A stretch of DNA of 64,000 nucleotides, taken from positions 1 through 64,000 of the forward strand of contig CAZFUS010000002.1 in assembly GCA_964522485.1 (NCBI GenBank). The letters run 5' to 3'. The notes beneath the pieces were generated by a model. That model was not told where the DNA came from. It worked only from the letters and a program-made list of their open reading frames with translations, and searched no databases. Shown piece by piece: positions 56,181-64,000 of this stretch (position 1 is the stretch's first letter; each line of letters starts with the position of its first letter). The translations under genes were made by a program, and so were the position numbers. Origin of the DNA: Methylohalomonas sp964522485 (lineage in GTDB: Bacteria; Pseudomonadota; Gammaproteobacteria; Methylohalomonadales; Methylohalomonadaceae).

Positions 56181-56194
56181 TTATTGCGTGTCGT

Positions 56195-59100
56195 TTAACC
56201 AAAACTTACTCGCGAAATCGCAACCGTCAGCTGTTCTTCATCGATATCAAAAGACTCTCTACGCTCGCCGACAGGTTCGTCGGAAGGCTCAAGCTCCAGC
56301 GCCAGTGTCTCGCTGCGGATCCAGTCGGCATGTGTTTCAATGGCAGCGGTCATTTTTTCCGAAGCCCGATATTGTATGGCAATGCGGTCAGTCAGATTGA
56401 GATCCGCCTGCTTGCGCAGATTCTGGATGCGGTTCACCGATTCGCGCGCCAGTCCCTTGGCGATCAATGCGTCGTTCAATGTAGCATCCAGTGCGACGGT
56501 GACATTACCGTCCTGTGCAACCAGCCAGTCGCCAACCGGTTCACTCAGGACTTCCAGCTCATCGCCTTCGAGCGTGACAGATTCACCGTTGATTTCCAGA
56601 GTCAGCCCATTGTCAGTCATGAAGCGCGCTATCGTGTCATGATCGAGCTCGCGTACCATCTTGCCGACTGTACCCATGAGTTTGCCGAGACGCGGCCCGA
56701 GACGCGGAAAATTGGGCTTGGCACTGTAACGTACGATATCGCTGGAATCCTGAATGTATTCAATGGTCTCGACATTGACCTCGTCGAGAATGATATCGCG
56801 CACTTTTTCAACCACCTCGCGGTCTACGCCACCCTTGCCACTGACGACGAGAATCCGCGACAACGGCTGACGCACGTTATGCCGCGACTTGTTTCGCAAT
56901 AGCAGCGTCGTTGTGACAATCCTGCGTGCGACATCCATGCGCTTTTCCAGTGAGGTATCGCGAACGTTATCTTCCACCCGGGGAAAATCAGCCAGATGTA
57001 CTGAGCCACTCGCCTCACCGCTGACAGCATTCAATGAACGATGCAGCCAGTCGCTGAAGAAAGGCGCCACCGGCGCCATCAGCCGGGCCACGGTAGACAG
57101 GCATTCATACGTGGTCTGATAAGCTGCCAGTTTGTCGGTATCGGAAACAATACCGCCACGGCCGGTCTGCTTGGCTTTCCAGAACCGGCGGCGCGACCGG
57201 CGGATATACCAGTTCGACAGATCATCGACAAACGTCTCCAGCGCCCGCGCGGCGCTAGTCGATTCATAGCGATCGAACGCAGCATCCATACTTCCAATCG
57301 TGGTGTTGAGCCGGCTCATGATCCAGCGATCCAGTTCGGTACGCTCGTTAACCGGCAGCCGTGCCTCGTTGCAATAAAAACCATCGATATTGGCGTAACT
57401 GGCAAAGAAAGCATAAACATTTTCCAGCGTGCTGAAAAACTTGCGCCGGGTATCGACCAGTCCGCGCAAGGAAAACTTCATGCTGTCCCACGGTGGTGTG
57501 TTGCTGGTCATGTACCAGCGCAGCACGTCGGCACCGTTTTGTTCAATGGCCTCGAACGGGTCGATGGTGTTGCCCTTCGACTTCGACATCTTTTCACCGT
57601 TTTCATCCAGCACCAGACCATTCACGATGACATTTCGATAGGCGACACTGTCTTTTATCATCACGGCCAGGGCGTGCAGCGTGTAAAACCAGCCGCGGGT
57701 CTGGTCGAGACCCTCGACGATAAAATCCGCCGGGAAATTCTGCTCGAACCTTTTCTTGTGTTCGAACGGATAATGCCATTGCGCGAACGGCATGGCGCCG
57801 GAGTCGAACCACACATCCATGACATCGGCGACACGCCGCATGACGCCCCCATCCGGCGCATCCCAGGTCAGTTCATCCATGTACGGTCTATGCAGATCGA
57901 GTTCATCGTCAACCGGAAGCTGCTCACCACATCTGTCACGCAGTTCGGCCACCGAACCGATGACTTCGAAATAATCCGAACCGGGCTGGTCCGAGACCCA
58001 GATGGGCAACGGCGTTCCCCAGTAACGCTTGCGGCTCAGCGCCCAGTCGACATTGTTTTCCAGCCAGTCGCCGAAGCGGCCCTTGCCGATGGAAGACGGA
58101 TGCCAGTGAATGGTGTTATTGAGTTCAACCAGCCGATCTTTCACTGCTGTCGTGCGTATGAACCAGCTTTCAACCGGATAACTCATCAGCGGCGTACCCT
58201 TGCGCCAGTCATGCGGATAGTTGTGCCGGTATTGCGTCTGTTTGAATAACAGGTCGCGCTGTTTCAGATCGCGGATGATTTTTTTATCCGCATCCTTGAA
58301 CCAGAGACCGGCGATCAGATCGAGATCGTCGTTGAAGTGACCATCCGGCCTGACCGGGTTGATCAGCGGCAACCCGTTCTGTTGGCCGACTTCGTAATCG
58401 TCGGCGCCGAATGCCGGCGCGATATGCACGATGCCGGTACCATCCTCGGTGGAAACGAAATCGGCAGCGATGACACTGTGGACATTATCATAGTCACCCG
58501 CCGGTAACGGCATCTCGAACAAGGGCTGATAACGCTGACCGACCAGATCAATGTCCTTATAAGTTGCAATGATCGCAGGCTTGTCCGTCTCAATGACACC
58601 CAGCAACGCGCGCGCCAGAATCAGATAGCAACCTTCCCGATACGGGTCGGCCACTTTCACATACTCGATATCCCGGCCCACCGCGAGTCCGGCGTTCGAC
58701 ACCAGTGTCCAGGGTGTCGTCGTCCAGGCAAGAAACGCAGTACTGCTGTCCCCGACCAGCGGAAAGCGCACATAGACGCTGGGATCATCAACTTCCTGGT
58801 AACCCAGGCTGACTTCATGCGACGACAGCACGGTTTCAGAACCGGGGCTGTACCACTGGATTTTGTAGCCTTTATATAAGAGACCTTTGTCATGCAGCTG
58901 CCTGACCAGCCACCAGACGGTCTCGATGTAATCGTTCTTGAAGGTGACATAGGGATCGTCGAGATCTATCCAGTAGGCAATGCGTCGGGTCAGTTCATCC
59001 CAGTCATGCTTGTAACGTAATACACTTTCGCGGCAGGCGGCGTTGTATTTCGCTATCCCGTAAGCCTCCACCTGATTGCGGCCTTCCAGACCCAGTTCCT

Positions 59101-59398
59101 TTTCGACTTCGATTTCCACGGGCAGACCGTGAGTATCCCAGCCACCTTTGCGATCCACATGGAAACCTTTCATGGTCTTGTAGCGACAAAAGATGTCCTT
59201 GATCGTGCGGCCGAGCACGTGATGAATACCCGGGCGGCCGTTAGCGGTGGGTGGACCTTCGTAGAACGTGAATACCGGCCCGCCGCGTCGCGCCTCGATG
59301 CACTGGCGAAACACGTTCTCCAGATCCCACTGGGACAATAGTTCCTTTTCCAGGGCCGGCAAATCGAGCCCCTTGATCTCCTTGAAGGCTTTGCTCAT
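56195..59398 (-). CDS. ileS: Isoleucyl-tRNA synthetase, type 2 (eukaryote-like)
   Basis: About 1067 residues starting at 59398. The class I HIGH-type motif is in PGIHHVLGR (56-64), KMSKS in GEKMSKSKGN (about 603), and the editing domain lies between (VRFPLVGDSSTAFLAWTTTPWTL). Length and the HGLPVEIEVEKELGLEGRNQ start match the eukaryotic/archaeal-like IleRS2 branch rather than the 930-residue type 1 of most gammaproteobacteria. IleRS2 is often resistant to the antibiotic mupirocin. Whether it is the only IleRS is unknown; lspA, the common neighbour of type 1, is not here. No clear ribosome-binding site precedes the ATG. Confidence 0.94.
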   Translation of the reverse strand: MSKAFKEIKGLDLPALEKELLSQWDLENVFRQCIEARRGGPVFTFYEGPPTANGRPGIHHVLGRTIKDIFCRYKTMKGFHVDRKGGWDTHGLPVEIEVEKELGLEGRNQVEAYGIAKYNAACRESVLRYKHDWDELTRRIAYWIDLDDPYVTFKNDYIETVWWLVRQLHDKGLLYKGYKIQWYSPGSETVLSSHEVSLGYQEVDDPSVYVRFPLVGDSSTAFLAWTTTPWTLVSNAGLAVGRDIEYVKVADPYREGCYLILARALLGVIETDKPAIIATYKDIDLVGQRYQPLFEMPLPAGDYDNVHSVIAADFVSTEDGTGIVHIAPAFGADDYEVGQQNGLPLINPVRPDGHFNDDLDLIAGLWFKDADKKIIRDLKQRDLLFKQTQYRHNYPHDWRKGTPLMSYPVESWFIRTTAVKDRLVELNNTIHWHPSSIGKGRFGDWLENNVDWALSRKRYWGTPLPIWVSDQPGSDYFEVIGSVAELRDRCGEQLPVDDELDLHRPYMDELTWDAPDGGVMRRVADVMDVWFDSGAMPFAQWHYPFEHKKRFEQNFPADFIVEGLDQTRGWFYTLHALAVMIKDSVAYRNVIVNGLVLDENGEKMSKSKGNTIDPFEAIEQNGADVLRWYMTSNTPPWDSMKFSLRGLVDTRRKFFSTLENVYAFFASYANIDGFYCNEARLPVNERTELDRWIMSRLNTTIGSMDAAFDRYESTSAARALETFVDDLSNWYIRRSRRRFWKAKQTGRGGIVSDTDKLAAYQTTYECLSTVARLMAPVAPFFSDWLHRSLNAVSGEASGSVHLADFPRVEDNVRDTSLEKRMDVARRIVTTTLLLRNKSRHNVRQPLSRILVVSGKGGVDREVVEKVRDIILDEVNVETIEYIQDSSDIVRYSAKPNFPRLGPRLGKLMGTVGKMVRELDHDTIARFMTDNGLTLEINGESVTLEGDELEVLSEPVGDWLVAQDGNVTVALDATLNDALIAKGLARESVNRIQNLRKQADLNLTDRIAIQYRASEKMTAAIETHADWIRSETLALELEPSDEPVGERRESFDIDEEQLTVAISRVSFG

Positions 59399-59508
59399 GT
59401 GAATGCTGACTGATCCAGATAGCGGTGCCGTGGCTGGCACCTTTGTTTTCTTATTATGAATGCCGCCCGGCGCAAGACGGAATCGTAATGATATTAATTA
59501 AGCTCTAA

Positions 59509-59529
59509 ACAAGTCCATCCGGGACTTGT
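59509..59529. repeat. Small inverted repeat upstream of ileS
   Basis: ACAAGTCC (59509-59516), five bases, GGACTTGT (59522-59529). It could be a terminator for the minus-strand M23 gene (TTTAG follows on that strand) or a regulatory hairpin. Confidence 0.6.
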
Positions 59530-59564
59530 CAGAGAACGAGAAATAAAAATACAAGTTTCATCTC

Positions 59565-59604
59565 TTACCATATCCCAATCGTATAACTGATTGGGATATG
59601 GTAA
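59565..59604. promoter_or_regulatory. Perfect 16-bp inverted repeat between ileS and the M23 gene
   Basis: TTACCATATCCCAATC (59565-59580) and GATTGGGATATGGTAA (59589-59604) are exact reverse complements with an 8-base loop. It lies 166 bases upstream of ileS and downstream of the M23 peptidase gene. Arms this long and perfect are unusual for a simple terminator and no T-tract follows on either strand. Possible roles are operator, attachment site or processed RNA hairpin; none is shown. Confidence 0.75.
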
Positions 59605-59719
59605 TACTTCCCTGTATCATGGAAACCTCTGAGTAGTAGTCCATAAATACCCTGATTAGAAAACCGGGCACGCATTTTATCAGAGGTTTCTTGACTCGCG
59701 GCGCTTGTGATCCTCGTGG

Positions 59720-60562
59720 TCAATTATCCGGCATGGGTCCCACCAGTCGCTGCGGATCGAGATGCGCATCCAGCCAGTCAACTCCCCAATGCAGATGCGG
59801 ACCGGTGGCGCGTCCGGAGGCACCTACCGCACCGATCACCTGACCCTGGTCGATCCAGTTTCCGGCTTCCACCCGGATCTCGCTGAGATGGATGTAGGTG
59901 GAAGTCAGACCGTGACCATGGTCCAGGAGCACGGTGGCGCCGTTGAAATACATGCCGGGATGGGTAAACGCGACGACACCGGAGGCCGGCGCCCGTATCG
60001 GAGTTCCTTCGGGGGCAGCGATATCCACACCGTAATGCGGACGACGCGGCTCGCCGTTGAGAATACGCTGACTGCCGTAAACACCACTGATGCGACCACT
60101 CACCGGCCAGATAAAATCGTCCAAATACAGTGATTCGGTTTCACGCGTTCGGGCGCGCGCCGCGTCCATCGACTCGCTCTCACGCTGTATGCGCTCCAGA
60201 TCAGCGGCCGAGGGTGTCACCTTCCGCTGTGGCAGACCGTCAATTCGCTGGATTTTATAGTCGCGTTGTTCGATAGTCAGGGACCGCTGCACCTGGCGCC
60301 CATCCGGATACGTGATCCGGAGATCGGCCGTGGTGCCGGCGTCACGGTCGAAACCGAGCAAAAAGCGACCATTTTCGTCAATCTGTATACGCTCTCCGTC
60401 AAGTTGCACCTTGCTACCGGGCACTATACGACCCTGCACCAGACCACCCTGCACGAGGTCACCGTCGAGTTCGAATTCCACTACGTATGCAGCCGGCAGC
60501 AGATACAGCCATACAGCGGCAAGTCCGGTCAGCAACCGGCCCGGGTTTGAATTGACTCGCAT
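59720..60562 (-). CDS. M23-family LytM-type peptidase, membrane-anchored or exported
   Basis: 280 residues. An N-terminal hydrophobic stretch (LLTGLAAVWLYLLPAAYVV) is a signal peptide or anchor. The C-terminal M23 domain has PHYGVDIAAPEGTPIRAPASGVV (His and Asp zinc ligands) and ATGPHLHWGVDW with the remaining His residues, so the metal site is complete. It would cut peptidoglycan cross-links in the periplasm or act as an activator-type LytM protein. An unknown beta-domain precedes it (about 40-130). Divergent from cbiX, 90 bases apart. Confidence 0.93.
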   Translation of the reverse strand: MRVNSNPGRLLTGLAAVWLYLLPAAYVVEFELDGDLVQGGLVQGRIVPGSKVQLDGERIQIDENGRFLLGFDRDAGTTADLRITYPDGRQVQRSLTIEQRDYKIQRIDGLPQRKVTPSAADLERIQRESESMDAARARTRETESLYLDDFIWPVSGRISGVYGSQRILNGEPRRPHYGVDIAAPEGTPIRAPASGVVAFTHPGMYFNGATVLLDHGHGLTSTYIHLSEIRVEAGNWIDQGQVIGAVGASGRATGPHLHWGVDWLDAHLDPQRLVGPMPDN

Positions 60563-60651
60563 GATCAGAAACCAGCAGGATGATTGATATGCAGGTGATC
60601 TCTAATGATCCTGCAAACATAACATGACAGGCTTATCGGTCATCGACAATC

Positions 60652-61011
60652 ATGAAATTCCTGCTACTGATCGCCCACGGCAGCCGCCGCAAAGATTCCA
60701 ACGAAGAAGTCGCACGGCTGGCCGCGCGGGTAGGCACGGCGGCTGGCGGCGAGTATGCCGGTGTCCGCTATGCCTATCTGGAACTTGCCACGCCGTCGAT
60801 ACCCGAGGCCATTGAAGACTGCCTGACCGCCGGCGCCGCCGAGGTGATCATCGTGCCGTATTTTCTGGCCGCCGGCCGGCATGTGCAGGAGGATATCCCG
60901 GCAATCATCGCCGACAAACAGAGCGAGCATTCTGAAGCGACCATCCGCCTGACACCGCATCTGGGCACGGCACCGGAGTTACCAGCCCTGCTGCTGAACC
61001 TTGCCCGGTAA
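60652..61011 (+). CDS. cbiX: CbiX-type sirohydrochlorin chelatase, short form
   Basis: 119 residues, the CbiX-S size. LLIAHGSRRKDSNEEV with the metal-binding His at the start and AAEVIIVPYFLAAGRHVQEDIP with a second His are the characteristic motifs. It inserts cobalt (or Fe/Ni) into sirohydrochlorin for cobalamin, sirohaem or related pathways. No other tetrapyrrole gene is in the window. The family's short form works as a homodimer. Confidence 0.92.
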   Translation: MKFLLLIAHGSRRKDSNEEVARLAARVGTAAGGEYAGVRYAYLELATPSIPEAIEDCLTAGAAEVIIVPYFLAAGRHVQEDIPAIIADKQSEHSEATIRLTPHLGTAPELPALLLNLAR

Positions 61012-61263
61012 CTTTTAGCACTAAAACTGTGCAAAAAGTTGCCAGAAATGCTGCACCGCCCTATAATTTTGCGCTGCAGCATCCCCGCTTGGTTTCCTGC
61101 TCCGGCCAGCCATCGTAGTCCAACGATTTATTTGACCGGGTGTTTCCCCGATATAAGCGAATATCTGGTACGGAGTTTGCTTATTAATTTAATGGGATTT
61201 TATGCGGGCTCAGCCGCTCACGTGCGCCGCCAGACGGCCGGGCCTCCTCTTAAAGGTGGAACC

Positions 61264-62286
61264 ATGAGTCACCAGAGAATCAATGGTACAAACAGCCTTT
61301 TGCACTGCCTCAGTATCGGCCTGCTATACCTGGCGTCTGTATCACCCGCCTTTGCCGCCGATCTGCCCGGACAGCGCATTGATATTGGCGGCCATCGGCT
61401 GTACATCGACTGCCGCGGGACAGGTGAACCGACAGTGGTCATTGACGCCGGCATGGGCGGCTTCTCACTCGAGTGGCGGCATGTTCAGGAACATCTGGAG
61501 CGCCAAGTCAGAGTCTGCACTTACGATCGTGCGGGTTACGGCTATAGTGATCCGGGTCCGGCCCCGCGCACCAGCGCGCGCATTGCCGCAGAACTGCACG
61601 AGCTGCTGCATAAAGCGGAGATTCCGGGACCTTACCTGCTCGTAGGACATTCCTTTGGTGGTTATAACATCCGTTATTTCGCCAGTCAGTATCCGGATGA
61701 AGTCAGTGGTCTGGTGCTGGTGGACGCCTCACACCCACAGCAGTTCGAGCGTTTTCCGGCCGACACACAGCGGCGACAGACAACGCCAACGCCGCCCGGC
61801 GGCACGCGTATCTGGATCAGCCGGGCAGTCATGCCGGATAATTATCCGGCCGATCTGCGTCAGCGCGCCTACCTGCTCATGAATATGCGCAAGGCACGTC
61901 AGGCCCAGATGGAGGAATTCCGCAGTTTCATGGCAAGCGCCACCGAGGTCAGTAAAGCGCCGTCCTTACCCGACGTGCCGATCCTGGTACTGAGCCGCGG
62001 CCGCCAGGCATGGCCCGAGACCGCGCACGGCGATCGCATGGAACGCATCTGGATGAATCTGCAGATGGATCTGGGCAACCTGTCCAATCACACTCTGCAC
62101 ATGATTGCCGCTGAAAGTGGCCACCTCATCCATTTCGATCAGCCGGAGGCGGTCAGCCAGGCTGTGTTGCTGACTGTCACCGCGGCCCGCTCCCGCTGGT
62201 ACCGGTGGGAGGCCATCACCGAAAACAATCATGGTTCGCTCATCGCGCCCATGCTGTCGCAATCCCTGTATCTGGCCAAACGCTAA
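61264..62286 (+). CDS. Exported alpha/beta hydrolase
   Basis: About 340 residues from the ATG at 61264, which has AAAGGTGG five bases upstream and gives a signal peptide (SIGLLYLASVSPAFAA). The oxyanion/nucleophile motif GHSFGGYNIRYF holds the catalytic Ser; GTGEPTVVIDAGMGG and YDRAGYGYSDPG are typical of the fold, and the His is in SGHLIHFDQPEAV. Closest to lipase/esterase-like hydrolases; substrate unknown. The frame is open back to 61039 but that part has no homologous character. Confidence 0.9.
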   Translation: MSHQRINGTNSLLHCLSIGLLYLASVSPAFAADLPGQRIDIGGHRLYIDCRGTGEPTVVIDAGMGGFSLEWRHVQEHLERQVRVCTYDRAGYGYSDPGPAPRTSARIAAELHELLHKAEIPGPYLLVGHSFGGYNIRYFASQYPDEVSGLVLVDASHPQQFERFPADTQRRQTTPTPPGGTRIWISRAVMPDNYPADLRQRAYLLMNMRKARQAQMEEFRSFMASATEVSKAPSLPDVPILVLSRGRQAWPETAHGDRMERIWMNLQMDLGNLSNHTLHMIAAESGHLIHFDQPEAVSQAVLLTVTAARSRWYRWEAITENNHGSLIAPMLSQSLYLAKR

Positions 62287-62426
62287 ACAGCGGCCACAAC
62301 CCTGCATACCGGACCGTGCCAAAGGCACCGGTCCTGATTGATACCGCTCGCCCGGCCTGTAGACAGCCAGCATACCCAGCGGCTAACCTGTTGCTTCGTT
62401 ATATTGAGCGGTAGCAGCCAAAACCC

Positions 62427-62765
62427 ATGGGCGATACGATTTTCAGCAAGATCATCAACCGCGAAATATCAGCCGACATTGTCTATGAAGATGACCGCTG
62501 TCTCGCGTTCCGCGACGTCAATCCGCAGGCGCCGGTCCATATTCTCGTGATTCCGAAGGCGCCGATCGCCAGACTGGCGGATGCCGAATCCAGTCAGCAG
62601 GAATTACTCGGTTATCTGCTGCTGAAACTCAGGGACATCGCCGCACAGGAGGCTCTCAGCGACTACCGCGTGGTCATCAACAATGGTGCCGGCGCCGGAC
62701 AGAGCGTGTTTCACCTGCATCTGCACCTGCTCGCCGGCCGTGACTTCGACTGGCCTCCGGGTTGA
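62427..62765 (+). CDS. hinT: HIT-family nucleotide hydrolase (HinT-like)
   Basis: 112 residues, the HinT length. FSKIINREISADIVYEDDRCLAFRD at the start, VHILVIPKAPI and the HxHxHxx signature VFHLHLHLLAGR at the end show a histidine-triad phosphoramidase. It hydrolyses AMP-linked substrates in the cytosol. No operon partner; aroG-like gene follows 87 bases later. Confidence 0.94.
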   Translation: MGDTIFSKIINREISADIVYEDDRCLAFRDVNPQAPVHILVIPKAPIARLADAESSQQELLGYLLLKLRDIAAQEALSDYRVVINNGAGAGQSVFHLHLHLLAGRDFDWPPG

Positions 62766-62852
62766 ACGTGTTTGTCCGCTGATCGTGGAAAAGCCAGCTC
62801 AGTTAAGCTAAGGTATTGATTTTTCCTACTTGTATATAAGACCGAAGGCATC

Positions 62853-63953
62853 ATGACGTATCAGACTGACGATCTGCGCATTCAATCCATCCAGGCGGTA
62901 TCACCGCCGGCCGAGGTCTGCGCTGAAATTCCAATCACCGAACGCGCCGCCAACACGACTTTTGAAACCCGGCGCGCGATTCACGACATCATGCGCGGCG
63001 CAGATGAACGCCTGCTGGTGGTCACTGGCCCCTGCTCGATTCACGACCCGGCCGGGGCCAGGGACTATGCCTCACGCCTGAAACCGCTGATTGACAAGTA
63101 CAGCGACGATCTGCTGATCGTCATGCGCGTTTACTTTGAAAAACCGCGCACGACCGTCGGCTGGAAGGGTCTGATCAATGATCCGAACCTCGATGGCAGC
63201 TTTGAAATCAACAAGGGTCTGCGCATTGCGCGTCAGTTACTACTCAAGCTGAACGAAATGGGTGTACCCGCCGGTACCGAATATCTGGATCTGGTCACGC
63301 CGCAATACGTTACTGATCTGATCAGCTGGGGCGCGATTGGTGCGCGTACCACCGAGAGCCAGGTACATCGTGAACTCGCCTCCGGTCTCTCGTGCCCGGT
63401 CGGTTTCAAGAACGGTACCGACGGCACCATCAAGGTCGCAGTCGATGCCATCCGCGCCGCATCACAACCCCATCATTTCCTGTCGCTGACCAAGACCGGC
63501 ACTTCGGCCGTGTTCGCGACCCGCGGGAATCCCGACTGCCACATTATTTTGCGCGGCGGCAACAGCTCACCGAATTACGATGCCGAGAGCATCGACCGGG
63601 CAGCACGGGATCTGCAAGCGGCGAAACTGCCGGTCAACATCATGGTCGACTTCAGTCACGCCAACAGCATGAAGCAGTATGAACGGCAACTGGAAGTCGG
63701 ACGCGATGTCGCACGGCAGCTGGCCGCCGGTGACAAGCGCATCATGGGCGTCATGATTGAAAGCAATCTGGTTGCGGATCGGCAGGATGTCGTGTCTGGC
63801 AAGAAGCTGGTGTATGGCCAGAGCATTACTGATGCGTGTATTGGCTGGGATGAAACCGTACCGCTCATCGATCTGCTCGCCAATGCCGCACATCAGCGGC
63901 GCCATCATGGTCACGTCGATCAAGCCGGCGCCCGCGTCGCCGCCGATCTTTAG
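62853..63953 (+). CDS. aroG: DAHP synthase, class I (AroF/AroG/AroH type)
   Basis: 366 residues, complete. GPCSIHDPAGARDYA, KPRTTVGWKGLINDPNLDGSF, GARTTESQVHRELASGLSCPVGFKNGTDGT (split over about 165-190) and the C-terminal YGQSITDACIGW are the motifs of the class I alpha type. It joins PEP and erythrose 4-phosphate to start the shikimate pathway. Which isoenzyme (tyrosine-, phenylalanine- or tryptophan-sensitive) cannot be judged. The gene symbol is therefore provisional. Confidence 0.95.
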   Translation: MTYQTDDLRIQSIQAVSPPAEVCAEIPITERAANTTFETRRAIHDIMRGADERLLVVTGPCSIHDPAGARDYASRLKPLIDKYSDDLLIVMRVYFEKPRTTVGWKGLINDPNLDGSFEINKGLRIARQLLLKLNEMGVPAGTEYLDLVTPQYVTDLISWGAIGARTTESQVHRELASGLSCPVGFKNGTDGTIKVAVDAIRAASQPHHFLSLTKTGTSAVFATRGNPDCHIILRGGNSSPNYDAESIDRAARDLQAAKLPVNIMVDFSHANSMKQYERQLEVGRDVARQLAAGDKRIMGVMIESNLVADRQDVVSGKKLVYGQSITDACIGWDETVPLIDLLANAAHQRRHHGHVDQAGARVAADL

Positions 63954-64000
63954 AGAAGTCCCGCAGAAGGCAGCGGCTCTGTAGATCTACCTCATTGCGC

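Noticed and set aside
57041..58249. Long plus-strand open frame opposite ileS
   Set aside because: Antisense to the synthetase catalytic core; no domain recognised.

Overview
The window is a 64 kb chromosomal segment that most resembles an environmental gammaproteobacterium. Supporting signs are a fused RlmKL rRNA methyltransferase, c-di-GMP signalling proteins of gammaproteobacterial architecture, an RND efflux operon under a MarR repressor, a lanthanide-type XoxF methanol dehydrogenase and an aerobic redox gene set. No tRNA, rRNA, CRISPR array, phage module or intact transposase was seen. Species cannot be named from the sequence alone.

Layout. 1-0.8 kb: the end of folD faces a chimeric remnant in which the start of a formate/nitrite transporter runs in frame into the end of a PHA synthase. 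1.2-9.1 kb: a PAS-GAF-GGDEF-EAL protein, then an operon of an ethylene-receptor-like histidine kinase, a small receiver protein and a receiver-GGDEF-EAL protein. 9.2-13.7 kb: a MuiA/DUF4139 protein with an exported Rossmann reductase, a GGDEF protein with an internally deleted NMT1/THI5 sensor, and back-to-back remnants of an AraC regulator and a short-chain dehydrogenase. 13.7-20.2 kb: marR divergent from a three-gene RND efflux operon. 20.3-33.1 kb: sodC, DUF427, a possible MTHFR-like barrel protein, a Rieske ferredoxin with a flavoprotein reductase, a cupin, unknown proteins, an M14 peptidase, TraX, a membrane GGDEF-EAL protein and a GNAT-nitrilase fusion. 33.2-43.4 kb: yqeC, rlmKL, a histidine-rich outer-membrane protein, a DUF2380/DUF3047 pair with a MITE-like element just upstream, and an xdhC-mocA-iorA-iorB molybdenum hydroxylase operon. 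43.5-47.5 kb: an overlapping operon with a TVP38 membrane protein, an amidoligase, a C26 glutamine-amidotransferase-like hydrolase and DUF502, converging on a ferritin-like gene. 47.6-56.2 kb: an aldehyde dehydrogenase, xoxF, an SLC13 anion transporter with TrkA_C domains, a GATase, a DUF481 gene with an in-frame stop, and DUF309. 56.2-64 kb: a type 2 (eukaryote-like) isoleucyl-tRNA synthetase, an M23 peptidase, CbiX, an alpha/beta hydrolase, a HIT protein and DAHP synthase.

Two themes stand out. First, signalling: four GGDEF proteins, three also carrying EAL domains, differ in which catalytic motifs survive, and one belongs to a possible Cu(I)/ethylene-type sensor operon. Second, gene decay: three deletion-like junctions lie in the first 14 kb, and three genes carry an in-frame TAA. 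This could be real genome erosion or partly assembly error. Metabolically, XoxF, the aldehyde dehydrogenase, the IorAB hydroxylase and its maturation factors suggest periplasmic oxidation of alcohols, aldehydes or N-heterocycles. The amidoligase/C26 operon is the best candidate here for an uncharacterised biochemical system.
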